Origin: Zunongwangia mangrovi
GTDB lineage: Bacteria; Bacteroidota; Bacteroidia; Flavobacteriales; Flavobacteriaceae
Direction: 5' to 3'
NCBI RefSeq assembly: GCF_900112105.1
Contig: NZ_FOKV01000001.1
Span: 868,001 to 932,000, forward strand
Length of the DNA: 64,000 bases
Shown here: in pieces, positions 40,351 to 49,136 of the stretch
Position numbering within the stretch: the stretch's first letter is position 1
Layout: each line of letters opens with the position of its first letter
Notes under the pieces: model-generated
What the model was told of the DNA's origin: nothing
The model's database searches: none
Seen by the model: only the letters and a program-made list of their open reading frames with translations
Translations under genes and position numbers: made by a program

Positions 40351-41498
40351 GCTTTTTTCAGCATAATTTCAAAAGTAGAGCCTTCGCCAATTTCACTTTT
40401 CGCAACTCTAATTCGGCCATTATGGTATTCTTCCACAATTCGTTTTGCTAAAGATAAACCAAGTCCCCAACCACGTTTTTTGGTAGTTTGTCCGGGTTCA
40501 AAAATAATTTTGAATCGGCTTTTGTCAATACCTTTCCCGGTATCGTGAACATAAACGAAAACCTGTTTCTCATTTTGTTTAATTTCGATGGTAATTTTTC
40601 CCTTACCTCGCATTGCGTCGATGCCGTTCTTTACCAGGTTTTCTATCGTCCAGCTAAAAAGTTGGGTATTTAGATTAACAATGATTTTCTCTCTTGGTAC
40701 CTGAAGCTGAAACTCGATAAGTTTAGAGCTTCTGGATTGTAAATACTGGTAGCTTTGGCGTGTTTGTTCTACAAGATCTGTTTCTTCTAAAAGTGGAGCA
40801 GATCCTATTTTGGAGAAACGCTCGGTTATCGTTTGTAAACGCTCTATGTCTTTTTCCATTTCGGTAACATAGGTTTCGTTTACTTTCTCCTGCTTTAAGA
40901 TCTCTGTCCAGCCAATTAAAGAACTTAATGGAGTACCTATCTGGTGCGCTGTTTCTTTCGCCATCCCTGCCCAAAGCTTGTTTTGCTCGCTATTTTTGGT
41001 CGTAGTATAAAAGAAATAAATGACACCAATAATTAAGAAACCAATAGTTACCAACCCAAGCGGATAATATTTTAAACTGTTTAAAACAGGAGAATTGCCA
41101 TAGTAAACTTTGTGCGTTCTAAATCTGTCTAAATGCATTATGATAGGCTCATTTTCTGCTCTTAGATCGTTAAGATAATTTTCGGCTTTTTCTTGTGTGT
41201 CTATTTTATCGGGGTCGATAAAATGCGAGGATACAATATTTCCTTCTTCGTCGGTTTGTATGGTAGGTATACTTGTATTACTGTTTAAAACATTTAGTAT
41301 AAGCGGACTCAAATTCTGGTTGCTATCGGCGCGATCTAACTCTAAAAGCGCTTCAGCCCAAATGCTCATCTTGGTACGTTCCTCGTCTTTTAGCCGGTTA
41401 AAAAATATGGTGGTATTCCATAAAACTAAAATAATAACGGCCAATCCAGCAAATATGATAAACCAACGGTTAAACTTTCGTTCGTCACTAAAATTCAT
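40347..41498 (-). CDS. Membrane sensor histidine kinase without adjacent regulator
   Basis: A 383-residue kinase. Helix 1 lies at 13-32, a small periplasmic sensor at 33-145, helix 2 at 147-166. The phospho-acceptor box ETAHQIGTPLSSLIGW has H185 followed by Q-I-G-T-P, the variant common in Bacteroidota kinases. The ATPase domain has N box ENLVKNGIDAM, G1 DTGKGI and G2 GWGLGLSLAKRI. No receiver gene is next to it; the neighbours on both sides are metabolic. The cognate regulator must lie elsewhere. Confidence 0.93.
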   Translation of the reverse strand: MNFSDERKFNRWFIIFAGLAVIILVLWNTTIFFNRLKDEERTKMSIWAEALLELDRADSNQNLSPLILNVLNSNTSIPTIQTDEEGNIVSSHFIDPDKIDTQEKAENYLNDLRAENEPIIMHLDRFRTHKVYYGNSPVLNSLKYYPLGLVTIGFLIIGVIYFFYTTTKNSEQNKLWAGMAKETAHQIGTPLSSLIGWTEILKQEKVNETYVTEMEKDIERLQTITERFSKIGSAPLLEETDLVEQTRQSYQYLQSRSSKLIEFQLQVPREKIIVNLNTQLFSWTIENLVKNGIDAMRGKGKITIEIKQNEKQVFVYVHDTGKGIDKSRFKIIFEPGQTTKKRGWGLGLSLAKRIVEEYHNGRIRVAKSEIGEGSTFEIMLKKA

Positions 41499-41593
41499 AA
41501 AGAGTTCCCCTCCATTTTAAAAGCGGTTAAATATAAGCGTTTTAATGTGAATATTATTGTGTAGGCATGCTTTATATTCCTTAACCTAATTGT

Positions 41594-41601
41594 TACCTTT
41601 G
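41594..41601 (+). promoter_or_regulatory. Possible -7 box that decides the flavin reductase start
   Basis: TACCTTTG fits TANNTTTG. It overlaps the GTG at 41601, so that codon is unlikely to be transcribed and the ATG at 41616 is the better start. Confidence 0.4.
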
Positions 41602-41615
41602 TGAAAAATCGATGC

Positions 41616-42491
41616 ATGTTAAGTATAGATTCTAAGGAATCGCCATCTGGCGCTCTTTACAGGTATTTAAGCGGGGCAGTTGGGCCAAGACCCATCGCTT
41701 TTGCGAGCACTTTAGATGCTGAAGGAGGGCCAAATCTGGCACCTTTCAGTTTTTTTAATGTGTTTAGTGCCAATCCGCCAATTTTGGTGTTTTCGCCAGT
41801 AAGAAGAGGAAAGGATGGAAGCCTTAAACATACATTCTTAAACCTTAAAGTGGTTGAAGAGTGCGTGATCAATATTGTAGATTACAATATGGTGCAGCAA
41901 ATGTCTTTAAGCAGTACAGATTATGCTGAAGGCGTGAATGAGTTTGAGAAATCTGGGCTCACAATGCAGAAATCAGATCTGGTGAGGCCATTTAGGGTGG
42001 CAGAATCTCCGGTTCAATTTGAATGTAAGGTCAACGAGATCATCGAGCTTGGGCAGGAAGGTGGCGCAGGAAATCTTGTAGTTTGTGAAGTTTTAAAAAC
42101 TCACATAAAAGAAGAGATACTGGATGAAGATGGCTATATCGACCAAATAAAGATCGATCAGGTTGCACGAATGGGTGGAAACTGGTACACCAGGGCTAAA
42201 GACGGCATGTTTGAAGTGCCAAAACCTATCACTAATTTAGGAATTGGTGTAGATGCAATTCCGCAGGAAATTAGAGAAAGTAGTATCTTAACAGGAAATG
42301 ATCTTGGTAAGTTGGGTAATGTAGAAGAATTACCAACATTAGAAGAAGCGAAATTATATGTTTCTGAAGATGATTTGTTTACCGAAATCATTGCAGCGAA
42401 AGAAACAGAAGCAATTCATAAACAGGCGCAGTTATTGCTGGATAAAGGGAAAGTGATAGAAGCGTGGAAATTATTACTAGCAAATTATTAA
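41616..42491 (+). CDS. Flavin reductase-like protein, FMN-binding split barrel
   Basis: A 291-residue protein of the flavin reductase-like family (RutF/HpaC-type split barrel). Family motifs: GAVGPRPIAFASTLDAEG (near residue 20), NLAPFSFFNVFSANPPILVFSP, and VARMGGNWYTRA. It would bind FMN and reduce a flavin or related substrate with NAD(P)H. A C-terminal region of about 90 residues (from about 200) is longer than in minimal members. The start ATG 41616 is preferred over GTG 41601, which overlaps a -7-like box. It lies six bases before the DUF3127 gene. Confidence 0.88.
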   Translation: MLSIDSKESPSGALYRYLSGAVGPRPIAFASTLDAEGGPNLAPFSFFNVFSANPPILVFSPVRRGKDGSLKHTFLNLKVVEECVINIVDYNMVQQMSLSSTDYAEGVNEFEKSGLTMQKSDLVRPFRVAESPVQFECKVNEIIELGQEGGAGNLVVCEVLKTHIKEEILDEDGYIDQIKIDQVARMGGNWYTRAKDGMFEVPKPITNLGIGVDAIPQEIRESSILTGNDLGKLGNVEELPTLEEAKLYVSEDDLFTEIIAAKETEAIHKQAQLLLDKGKVIEAWKLLLANY

Positions 42492-42497
42492 ACGAAG

Positions 42498-42872
42498 ATG
42501 GAAGTACAAGGAAAGATTAAATTAATTGGAGATACCAAAACTTTTGGTAATAACGGATTTAGAAAGAGAGAATTAGTTGTAACTACAGAGGAGCAATATC
42601 CACAACATTTAATGATCGAGTTTGTTCAGGATAAAACAGATCTATTAAATAGTTATCAGGTTGGGCAGCCGGTAAAAGTTGGCATTAATCTTCGTGGTAG
42701 AGAATGGGTGAGTCCGCAGGGAGAAACCAAATACTTTAACTCTATCCAGGGTTGGAGAATCGAAAACTTACAGCCATCACAGCCAGGAGGCCAAAATGTA
42801 CCGCCACCGGCAGATCAATTTGAGCCAGCACAAGATTTTAAAGATGAAGATTACGACGATCTTCCTTTCTAG
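42498..42872 (+). CDS. DUF3127 protein with SSB-like C-terminal tip
   Basis: A 124-residue protein. The core (1-88) fits DUF3127, a Bacteroidota family with an OB-fold-like pattern (EVQGKIKLIGDTKTFGNNGF; VGINLRGREWVSPQGETKYF). A Pro/Gln linker follows and the protein ends DEDYDDLPF, the same acidic, Phe-terminated tip as the SSB at 3478. The layout of fold, flexible linker and tip copies SSB, so single-strand binding and recruitment of SSB partners are plausible. It is six bases behind the flavin reductase gene. Confidence 0.85.
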   Translation: MEVQGKIKLIGDTKTFGNNGFRKRELVVTTEEQYPQHLMIEFVQDKTDLLNSYQVGQPVKVGINLRGREWVSPQGETKYFNSIQGWRIENLQPSQPGGQNVPPPADQFEPAQDFKDEDYDDLPF

Positions 42873-42969
42873 AAATTGAGACATATTTTTACGAAAAGCT
42901 TAGTACGCGATTAACGTGCTAAGCTTTTTTCTTTTTGTACATTTCTGAATAGAAAAAATTACCTCAGTT

Positions 42970-43608
42970 TTGCAGATTCTCAAACCTTTTGAACCCTTTC
43001 CCGATATCGCATACACTTCAGAAGAAGGTTTACTGGCTGTTGGCGGCTCTCTAACACAAAGCCGGTTAATGGAAGCGTACTCTAAAGGAATTTTCCCCTG
43101 GTATGACGAATCCCAACCGATTTTATGGTGGTGCCCAGATCCAAGAATGGTATTATTTCCGCAGAAATTAAAAGTTTCGAAAAGCATGAAACAATTGCTT
43201 AAGAAAGAAGCTTTTAAAGTGACTTATAACGAAGCTTTTGAAACCGTTATAGAAAATTGCGCTGCAATAAAACGAAAAGGTCAATTAGGAACCTGGATCA
43301 CACCAGAGATGAAACAGGCTTACACGGGTTTGCATAAAAAAGGAATCGCACAGTCTGTAGAGGTGTGGCAGGATGGTAAGATCGTTGGCGGATTGTATGG
43401 TATTTACTTAAAAAATAAGAAGGTTTTTTGTGGCGAAAGTATGTTTGCGAGAGTAAGCAATGCTTCTAAATATGGTTTTATAAGTTTGGTGAGGAAACTT
43501 CAGGAGAAAGGAGTAGAACTTATAGACTGCCAGGTCCATACAGATCATTTAGAAAGTTTGGGAGCTGAAGAAATTTCCAGAAATGAGTTTTTGAAATTTC
43601 TGAAGTAG
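42970..43608 (+). CDS. aat: Leucyl/phenylalanyl-tRNA--protein transferase
   Basis: A 212-residue enzyme of the N-degron pathway that adds Leu or Phe to N-terminal Lys or Arg of proteins, marking them for ClpS/ClpAP. Family blocks: FPDIAYTSEEGLLAVGGSL, GIFPWYDESQPILWWCPDPRMVL and VGGLYGIYLKNKKVFCGESMF, followed by LIDCQVHTDHLESLGA. The start is TTG at 42970: the frame is closed by TGA eight codons upstream and no ATG is available. The length is normal. Confidence 0.95.
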   Translation: MQILKPFEPFPDIAYTSEEGLLAVGGSLTQSRLMEAYSKGIFPWYDESQPILWWCPDPRMVLFPQKLKVSKSMKQLLKKEAFKVTYNEAFETVIENCAAIKRKGQLGTWITPEMKQAYTGLHKKGIAQSVEVWQDGKIVGGLYGIYLKNKKVFCGESMFARVSNASKYGFISLVRKLQEKGVELIDCQVHTDHLESLGAEEISRNEFLKFLK

Positions 43609-43652
43609 CTAAGGATTTTTTGATTAAATTTCCTTCATCAATCAAAAATCAG

Positions 43653-44087
43653 ATGAAAAAAATATTCCTCTTATTCGGTTTAGCTATTTTAAGCGCATGT
43701 TCTTCAAACATCGATGACGACGAACCAGAAGTATTAACACCTGCTGAAATTTTTGTGGAAGTAGACTACTTTAATTATGAAATCGATACTGAAGCGATGA
43801 CTACTTTAATGGAATACCGAATGACTTTCTATAACGAGTCAGATTTTGATGTAGAGGGTTATCCACAGATTTATATTGGGCAGGAAGGTGTGGAAGATTT
43901 TAGTGTGACCACTCAGCGTTATAACGGTGAAAATCCCTGTAATTATTTAAGTGCTAATAGTAGTTGTACGCAAGAATTTTCAGAACTAAGAACTTACGAT
44001 GAAGGAGATCTGCAAGCCGGGTCTGGTGAGATTCCGGTGTTAACGCTAGTAGATATTCAGTATAGAATTTTAGAGGAACATCGTTAG
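43653..44087 (+). CDS. Lipoprotein of unknown function
   Basis: A 144-residue lipoprotein from ATG 43653: signal peptide MKKIFLLFGLAILSAC with Cys16, then an Asp/Glu-rich segment (SSNIDDDEPEVLTPAE). The mature part is rich in Tyr, Asp and Glu with alternating strands (MEYRMTFYNESDFDVEGYPQIYIG). Two cysteines (in NPCNYLSANSSCTQEF) could form a disulfide. I recognise no family. An upstream in-frame TTG at 43620 would only add residues in front of the signal peptide. Confidence 0.65.
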   Translation: MKKIFLLFGLAILSACSSNIDDDEPEVLTPAEIFVEVDYFNYEIDTEAMTTLMEYRMTFYNESDFDVEGYPQIYIGQEGVEDFSVTTQRYNGENPCNYLSANSSCTQEFSELRTYDEGDLQAGSGEIPVLTLVDIQYRILEEHR

Positions 44088-44091
44088 GCGA

Positions 44092-44670
44092 CTAAGAAAG
44101 CTTTTTTACTTCCTCGTATCGAAAGCAAGAAACTTCATGATCGTTAACCATTCCGGTGGCCTGCATATGCGCATAAACAACCGTAGAACCAACAAATTTG
44201 AATCCGCGTTTTTTGAGGTCTTTGCTTAACTTATCACTAACTTCAGTAGTAGCAGGAGCATTTTTATAGTTCTCAACCTTATTTTGTATAGGTTTGTGAT
44301 CTACAAAACTCCAAATGTATTTATCGAAACTGCCAAATTCCTCCTGAATTTTCATAAAAAGCTGTGCGTTGGTAACGGCACTCCTTACTTTTAATTTGTT
44401 CCTGATGATGCCCGGATTCAGCAATAATTCCTGAATTTTTTCTTCGGAATATTTAGCAACTTTTTTATAGTCAAAATCATCGAAAGCTTCCCTAAAGTTT
44501 TCTCGTTTGCGTAAGATCGTGATCCAGCTTAAACCTGCCTGAAAGGTTTCCAGGATTAAAAACTCAAATAACTTTTGCTCGTCGTGCACCGGTACGCCCC
44601 ATTCTTCATCATGATAAGTCTCATATAAAGGATCACCCAGACACCAGCCACATCTATGTTTTTCAGTCAT
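44092..44670 (-). CDS. tag: DNA-3-methyladenine glycosylase I
   Basis: A 192-residue repair glycosylase that removes 3-methyladenine. It opens with RCGWCLGDPLYETYHDEEWG, which holds the first zinc-binding Cys and the catalytic Glu region. ETFQAGLSWITILRKRENFREAF and the C-terminal AHMQATGMVNDHEVSCFRYE bring the remaining zinc ligands (His and Cys). The length and fold are normal. It lies three bases after the TonB-like gene on the same strand. Confidence 0.96.
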   Translation of the reverse strand: MTEKHRCGWCLGDPLYETYHDEEWGVPVHDEQKLFEFLILETFQAGLSWITILRKRENFREAFDDFDYKKVAKYSEEKIQELLLNPGIIRNKLKVRSAVTNAQLFMKIQEEFGSFDKYIWSFVDHKPIQNKVENYKNAPATTEVSDKLSKDLKKRGFKFVGSTVVYAHMQATGMVNDHEVSCFRYEEVKKLS

Positions 44671-44673
44671 TTT

Positions 44674-45387
44674 TTAAGGTTTGAATTGATAGGTAATCGT
44701 TCCTGGTTGATTATCTCTTCCCGATAATTCGCTAAAGATAGCTTCAGAAGCATAAATTAAAGCATTTTCAACCAAACATTTATTATCTGTAGAAGAACTT
44801 GCTTCATTAAACGAAGTAGCCGTTACACGACCGTTTTCATTCACCTTAATATTGATCACGATCTTTCCAGGAACACTACAAGTATAAATAGGATTAGGAA
44901 TGTCTACCGCTGTTCTTCCCCTAAGATTAAAAGAAATAGAACTGTCTCTTAAATTTCCAGATTGTGTTGAGGTTTTGGTGTTTGTATTATTTCCATCAGA
45001 TCTTTTTTGTGTTTTTTTACCAGATCTTCCTGCGGCATAATTTCCGGAAGAGGAGGTCTCGCTATTCTCTGAAGTTTCGGTTTGTGAAGCCGAATTTCTC
45101 TCGAAAATATCATTTAGCTGTTTATCGAAATTCGCTTCTCTTGCCTCGTTATTTTGATCAAAAGCCCGGTGCGTTTGCGTTTTTGAGTCGGTAGGTTCAG
45201 GTTTTTCTTCAGGTTGTGGCTCTTCCTGTTTTTGTTTTAAAGACCCAGTAAAAGAGTCAAGATCTACCAGAAATTCCTGATTTTTTCTGGCACTACTACC
45301 CAAATGCCAGTTGAAAAGCACCAAAATCAATATTAGAAAGACCAAAATGGTTAATAATAAAGCTTTATGTTTTTCTATAAACTGCAT
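44674..45387 (-). CDS. TonB-like energy-transducer protein
   Basis: A 237-residue protein with one N-terminal inner-membrane helix (10-27). A periplasmic linker rich in Glu, Gln, Pro, Ser and Asn follows (about 50-160). The C-terminal domain (165-237) has the TonB/TolA layout: VPGKIVINIKVNENGRVTATSF, then a helix, then the final strand TITYQFKP. It may energise one of the TonB receptors, though no exbB or exbD is near. A cysteine pair (YTCSV, NKCLVE) could form a disulfide. It is followed by tag. Confidence 0.78.
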   Translation of the reverse strand: MQFIEKHKALLLTILVFLILILVLFNWHLGSSARKNQEFLVDLDSFTGSLKQKQEEPQPEEKPEPTDSKTQTHRAFDQNNEAREANFDKQLNDIFERNSASQTETSENSETSSSGNYAAGRSGKKTQKRSDGNNTNTKTSTQSGNLRDSSISFNLRGRTAVDIPNPIYTCSVPGKIVINIKVNENGRVTATSFNEASSSTDNKCLVENALIYASEAIFSELSGRDNQPGTITYQFKP

Positions 45388-45624
45388 GTAGTATAAACGT
45401 AGATCGCTATTCTCTATTTTGGAGGAAAGTTAGCATTTTTTAGAATTTATATTCCCATGAGTTAGTTAAGACTTTATCGGCTTATTAAAACTTACATTTT
45501 GAGTAAAGTGAGTTGATAATAGAATAAATTGCTATATTTTAAGTAATGTTAGTAAATAAATCATAGATTAGTTGTTTATTTTGATATATTCGTAGATGTA
45601 TCTTAAAATCACATCAATCAAATA

Positions 45625-46176
45625 ATGAAAAAAATCTTACTATTACTAAGTTTTCTTAGTGTATCATCGATCATTAGTGCGCAGGAAGATCAGGAATTCG
45701 ACGACACTAATCAGGAATTAAAGCTAAATTTGGCCATGTCTGTCTCCGGAGTTCCAGAAATTACTTACGAATACTTTTTAGAGGATAATAGCAGTGTTGG
45801 GGCTTCCCTGGCTATAGCTTTGGATAGCGAAGAGGATATGGCTTTGCGTTTTATTTTTAGTCCTTATTACCGATTGTTTTTCGGGAAAAAGAAAAATGCA
45901 GGCTTTTTTATTGAAGCCAATACCGCCGTTGCTACTTACCATGATTATTATGTTAGCTATGATTTTTATTACGAAGATGATATGATCATTGAAGAACATA
46001 CTATTTACGACGAAAAAACGACCAATTTTGGATTGGGTGCGGCTGTTGGTTTTAAGCTTTTAACTCGTAATAACTATATCGGTGAGATCTATGCTGGTGC
46101 TGGTAGATTATTTGGGGATCAAAAAGCTGCTGAAGTTTATCCACGTGTTGGGATCACGATTGGAAAACGCTTCTAA
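45625..46176 (+). CDS. Outer-membrane beta-barrel protein
   Basis: A 183-residue exported protein with signal peptide MKKILLLLSFLSVSSIISAQ and then alternating amphipathic strands (LNLAMSVSGVPEITYEYFLED; ALRFIFSPYYRLFFGKK; FGLGAAVGFKLLTRN; YPRVGITIGKRF). The last strand ends in Phe, as expected for BAM-inserted barrels. It resembles the small DUF3575/OmpW-size barrels of Bacteroidota. The cargo or role is unknown. It is tail to tail with truB, with a four-base overlap. Confidence 0.75.
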   Translation: MKKILLLLSFLSVSSIISAQEDQEFDDTNQELKLNLAMSVSGVPEITYEYFLEDNSSVGASLAIALDSEEDMALRFIFSPYYRLFFGKKKNAGFFIEANTAVATYHDYYVSYDFYYEDDMIIEEHTIYDEKTTNFGLGAAVGFKLLTRNNYIGEIYAGAGRLFGDQKAAEVYPRVGITIGKRF

Positions 46177-46892
46177 GAACCTGAAATTGGACCTGGCAAT
46201 TGCTTATCAAAGTCATCAAGATTTAAACTATTTTCGATATTAAAATCGCCAATTTTAGTTCTTTTTAATGCTGAAAGATGCGCGCCACTCTCAAGTTTTT
46301 TACCAAAATCGTGAGCAAGGCTTCTTATGTATGTTCCTTTACTGCAAACTACCCTGAAGTTGATATTAGGAAAATCTGAAGCATCGGTTTCAAATTCTTC
46401 AATGCTAATCGTTCTTGGTGTGATCTCAACTTTTTCTCCTTTTCGTGCATATTCATAAAGTCGTTTTCCGTCTTTTTTTAATGCTGAAAAAACCGGTGGA
46501 TATTGTTCAATATCGCCAATAAAGCTTTTGGTCGTTTCTGCTATATTTTCTTCTGAAATATGATCTGTAGGGAAAGTTTCGTCTACTTCGGTTTCCAGAT
46601 CGTAAGAAGGCGTTGTTGCTCCTAGTTGAAAAGTGCCGGTATATTCTTTAATTTGCCCTTGTAGCTCCGGAATTCTTTTGGTGAATTTTCCGGTGCAAAT
46701 AATTAAAAGTCCGGTTGCTAATGGATCTAAAGTTCCGGCATGGCCAACTTTTATCTTTTTAATATTACAGCTTTTGCGAATCATCCATCGTACTTTATTA
46801 ACCAGCTGAAAAGACGTCCAGTTTAGTGGCTTATCAAAAAGTAAGATTTGGCCGGTTTTAAATTCTTCCGCAGAGATAATAGGATGATCCAT
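46173..46892 (-). CDS. truB: tRNA pseudouridine-55 synthase
   Basis: A 239-residue enzyme that makes pseudouridine 55 in the T-loop of tRNAs. The catalytic motif VGHAGTLDPLATGLLIICTG has the active Asp near residue 57. The flanking blocks PLNWTSFQLVNKVRW, YPPVFSALKKDGKRLYEYARKG and CSKGTYIRSLAHDFG are all typical. It is the last gene of the ftsX-DUF3098-uppP-truB row. Confidence 0.97.
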   Translation of the reverse strand: MDHPIISAEEFKTGQILLFDKPLNWTSFQLVNKVRWMIRKSCNIKKIKVGHAGTLDPLATGLLIICTGKFTKRIPELQGQIKEYTGTFQLGATTPSYDLETEVDETFPTDHISEENIAETTKSFIGDIEQYPPVFSALKKDGKRLYEYARKGEKVEITPRTISIEEFETDASDFPNINFRVVCSKGTYIRSLAHDFGKKLESGAHLSALKRTKIGDFNIENSLNLDDFDKQLPGPISGS

Positions 46893-47007
46893 AAATACAA
46901 AATCTGTTTAAAGCTTCAAACTTAAATACAAATTTAGAATCGTAGGTAATAATTTCAGTTTTTGTTGAATTTTCTACTTAGATCTTCAGCAATAAATTCA
47001 GAATGAG

Positions 47008-47802
47008 TTATGCAAAATAACCAAAGCCAATGGCGATGATTCCTACGATAAAACAGTAAATAGAGAAATAAGAAAGTTTACTCTTTTTAACCAAAGAGAT
47101 CATCCAGGTGCAGGCCACAAGTCCGGATAAAAATGCGGCAACAAAACCTATAATAAGATGTGAGCCACCAACAGATTCTTCGGTGATATTTCCATCCATT
47201 AAATCTTTAGCGATCTTACCGAAAATCAACGGCACCACCATTAAAAATGAAAAACGCGCTGCTTTAGTTTTATCATTCCCTAAAAGAACAGAAGTAGATA
47301 TGGTAGAACCACTACGTGAAATTCCCGGTAACATGGCGATCGCCTGTGAAACACCAATCACGAAAGCATTCATAAAACTTACCGGTTTCCCCGTATCTTT
47401 TGCTTTGTCTGCAAGCCAAAGTAAAAGTGCAGTAATTACCAGCATGAAGCCAACAAAAACAACACTTCCGCCAAAAAGTTCTTCTAAATAATCTTCAAAG
47501 AAAACACCAATAAGCGCAGCAGGAATCATAGAGATAATGATCTTCGCTGAAAACTGCGTTTCCTCGTTCCATTTAAACTGAAAAAGTCCTTTAAAAATAT
47601 CGAATATGTCTTTTCTAAAAACAACGATCGTACTTAAAGCCGTTGCAAAATGAAGAACAACCGTAAACATCATAGACTCTTCAGGCAAACTGCTGTCTCC
47701 TAAAATAGCTTTTCCTAATTCTAAATGTCCACTGGAAGAAACGGGTAAAAATTCAGTTAATCCCTGAATAATTCCCAGGATAATGGCGTCTAAAGTATCC
47801 AA
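47008..47802 (-). CDS. uppP: Undecaprenyl-diphosphatase (BacA/UppP)
   Basis: A 264-residue inner-membrane phosphatase that recycles undecaprenyl diphosphate for cell-wall synthesis and gives bacitracin tolerance. The catalytic blocks are present: LTEFLPVSSSGHLELG (16-31) and LPGISRSGSTIS (about 159-170). About eight membrane helices are predicted. It begins three bases after the DUF3098 stop, so the row is tightly coupled. Confidence 0.96.
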   Translation of the reverse strand: MDTLDAIILGIIQGLTEFLPVSSSGHLELGKAILGDSSLPEESMMFTVVLHFATALSTIVVFRKDIFDIFKGLFQFKWNEETQFSAKIIISMIPAALIGVFFEDYLEELFGGSVVFVGFMLVITALLLWLADKAKDTGKPVSFMNAFVIGVSQAIAMLPGISRSGSTISTSVLLGNDKTKAARFSFLMVVPLIFGKIAKDLMDGNITEESVGGSHLIIGFVAAFLSGLVACTWMISLVKKSKLSYFSIYCFIVGIIAIGFGYFA

Positions 47803-47805
47803 ATT

Positions 47806-48060
47806 CTATTTTTTGTTTGGGTTTACTAAAATGGCGAATACCTGAATCCCAAAACCAATCAAAACGATGGTTGGGGCAAGGCGAATACGCTGAAAGTTAT
47901 AAACAGCTTCGTTAAACTCGTTAGGATCTTCGCTACCGCCGCCTGCCATCAAGATAAATCCTAAAGCGATTACCGCCAGACCAATAAACATGAATTTGTA
48001 ATTCTTTTTACCAAATACAAAATTTTTGTCTTGTTGTTGGATCTCGTCTTTATTGTTCAT
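47806..48060 (-). CDS. DUF3098 family small membrane protein
   Basis: An 84-residue protein with two helices (about 25-41 and 60-79). The family pattern is FVFGKKNYKFMFIGLAVIALGFILMAGGGSEDPNEFN (in parts) followed by FQRIRLAPTIVLIGF. DUF3098 proteins occur between ftsX and uppP throughout Bacteroidota, as here, with 17 bases to ftsX and three to uppP. The function is unknown. The place suggests a role in envelope or division. Confidence 0.88.
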   Translation of the reverse strand: MNNKDEIQQQDKNFVFGKKNYKFMFIGLAVIALGFILMAGGGSEDPNEFNEAVYNFQRIRLAPTIVLIGFGIQVFAILVNPNKK

Positions 48061-48077
48061 GTTTTATATTTTTAGCT

Positions 48078-48956
48078 TTAGTAATAAAGCTCGTCTGTTT
48101 TTAAATTCAAGAATCTGGTGGTTGCAAAAAATGTGCTTAACCAGGTGATTACGATTCCGGTTAAAAAAACACCACCAAATAAGGCTAATATAAGTTTTTT
48201 ATCGGCTAGCAGGTTTAGTTCAGCAAAACTATTGTTTAGATAATAAATCACTGCAGCCATTCCTATAAGTGCTACAATGGCGCCGATAATTCCCAGTTTT
48301 ACGCTATTCCAAATAAACGGGCGGCGAATAAATCCTTTGGTAGCACCAACCATTTGCATAGTTTTTATTGTAAAACGCTTCGAGTAAACCGATAATCTAA
48401 TAGAGCTATTAATAAGTAAGACTGCTATAAAAGTGAATAAAGCACTAACAATTAATACCCAGAAACTTATCTTTTTAAGATTGTTATTCAGCAAAGAAAT
48501 TAATGGCTTATCGTAAGCAACTTCGTCTACGGCACTATTTTCTGAAAGTTTTGTAGCAATTTCTTCTACTTTTTCAGAAGAAACAAAATCGGCAATCATA
48601 TAAACATCGATCGAATTCTGAAGCGGATTATAATCCAAAAACTCCATAAAATCTTCGCCAATAGCTTCCTTGGTTTGTTCTGCAGCCTCTTCCTTTGATA
48701 CAAAAGTTGCCGATCGTGTGTACGAAGCGGTATCTAAACTTTTAGTAAGATTCTGCATGGCCTCATCTTTAGCATCATCGTTAAAATACACCGTAAGGGC
48801 GATTTGCTCTTTAAAATGATCTGCTACTTTCTTGGTGTTTAAAACTAATAATCCCAGCATTCCCAATAGAAAAAGTACCAATGCGATACTTAGTACTACA
48901 GAGAAATAGGATGAAATTAAACGTCGCTTTTGATATCTTTCAAAAGATGTGCTCAT
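48078..48956 (-). CDS. ftsX: Cell-division protein FtsX-like permease
   Basis: A 292-residue inner-membrane protein: helix 1 (about 14-38), a large extracytoplasmic domain (40-165) with LTVYFNDDAKDEAMQNL and the YNPLQNSIDVYM segment, and then three helices (about 170-190, 215-240 and 258-282). This is the FtsX layout, which with FtsE controls septal peptidoglycan hydrolases. ftsE is not in this window. It heads the row ftsX-DUF3098-uppP-truB. Confidence 0.92.
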   Translation of the reverse strand: MSTSFERYQKRRLISSYFSVVLSIALVLFLLGMLGLLVLNTKKVADHFKEQIALTVYFNDDAKDEAMQNLTKSLDTASYTRSATFVSKEEAAEQTKEAIGEDFMEFLDYNPLQNSIDVYMIADFVSSEKVEEIATKLSENSAVDEVAYDKPLISLLNNNLKKISFWVLIVSALFTFIAVLLINSSIRLSVYSKRFTIKTMQMVGATKGFIRRPFIWNSVKLGIIGAIVALIGMAAVIYYLNNSFAELNLLADKKLILALFGGVFLTGIVITWLSTFFATTRFLNLKTDELYY

Positions 48957-49136
48957 AAACAGCTACCAATTTTTTGTAAAAATAATAAAGTAAACGGTTT
49001 CAAGACTTTCTTAACGTCCAAACTTTATTAATTATTCTGATAAGCGTAAATTTGGAAGAATAAGATTCATTTTGTGTGAAAATGCTATTAAATTTTTGAG
49101 TTGAAACTCGAATTTTAGAAAAAGAAAATTGAAACT

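Noticed and set aside
41601-41615. GTG at 41601 as start of the flavin reductase
   Set aside because: It overlaps a TANNTTTG box, and the family homology begins after the ATG at 41616.
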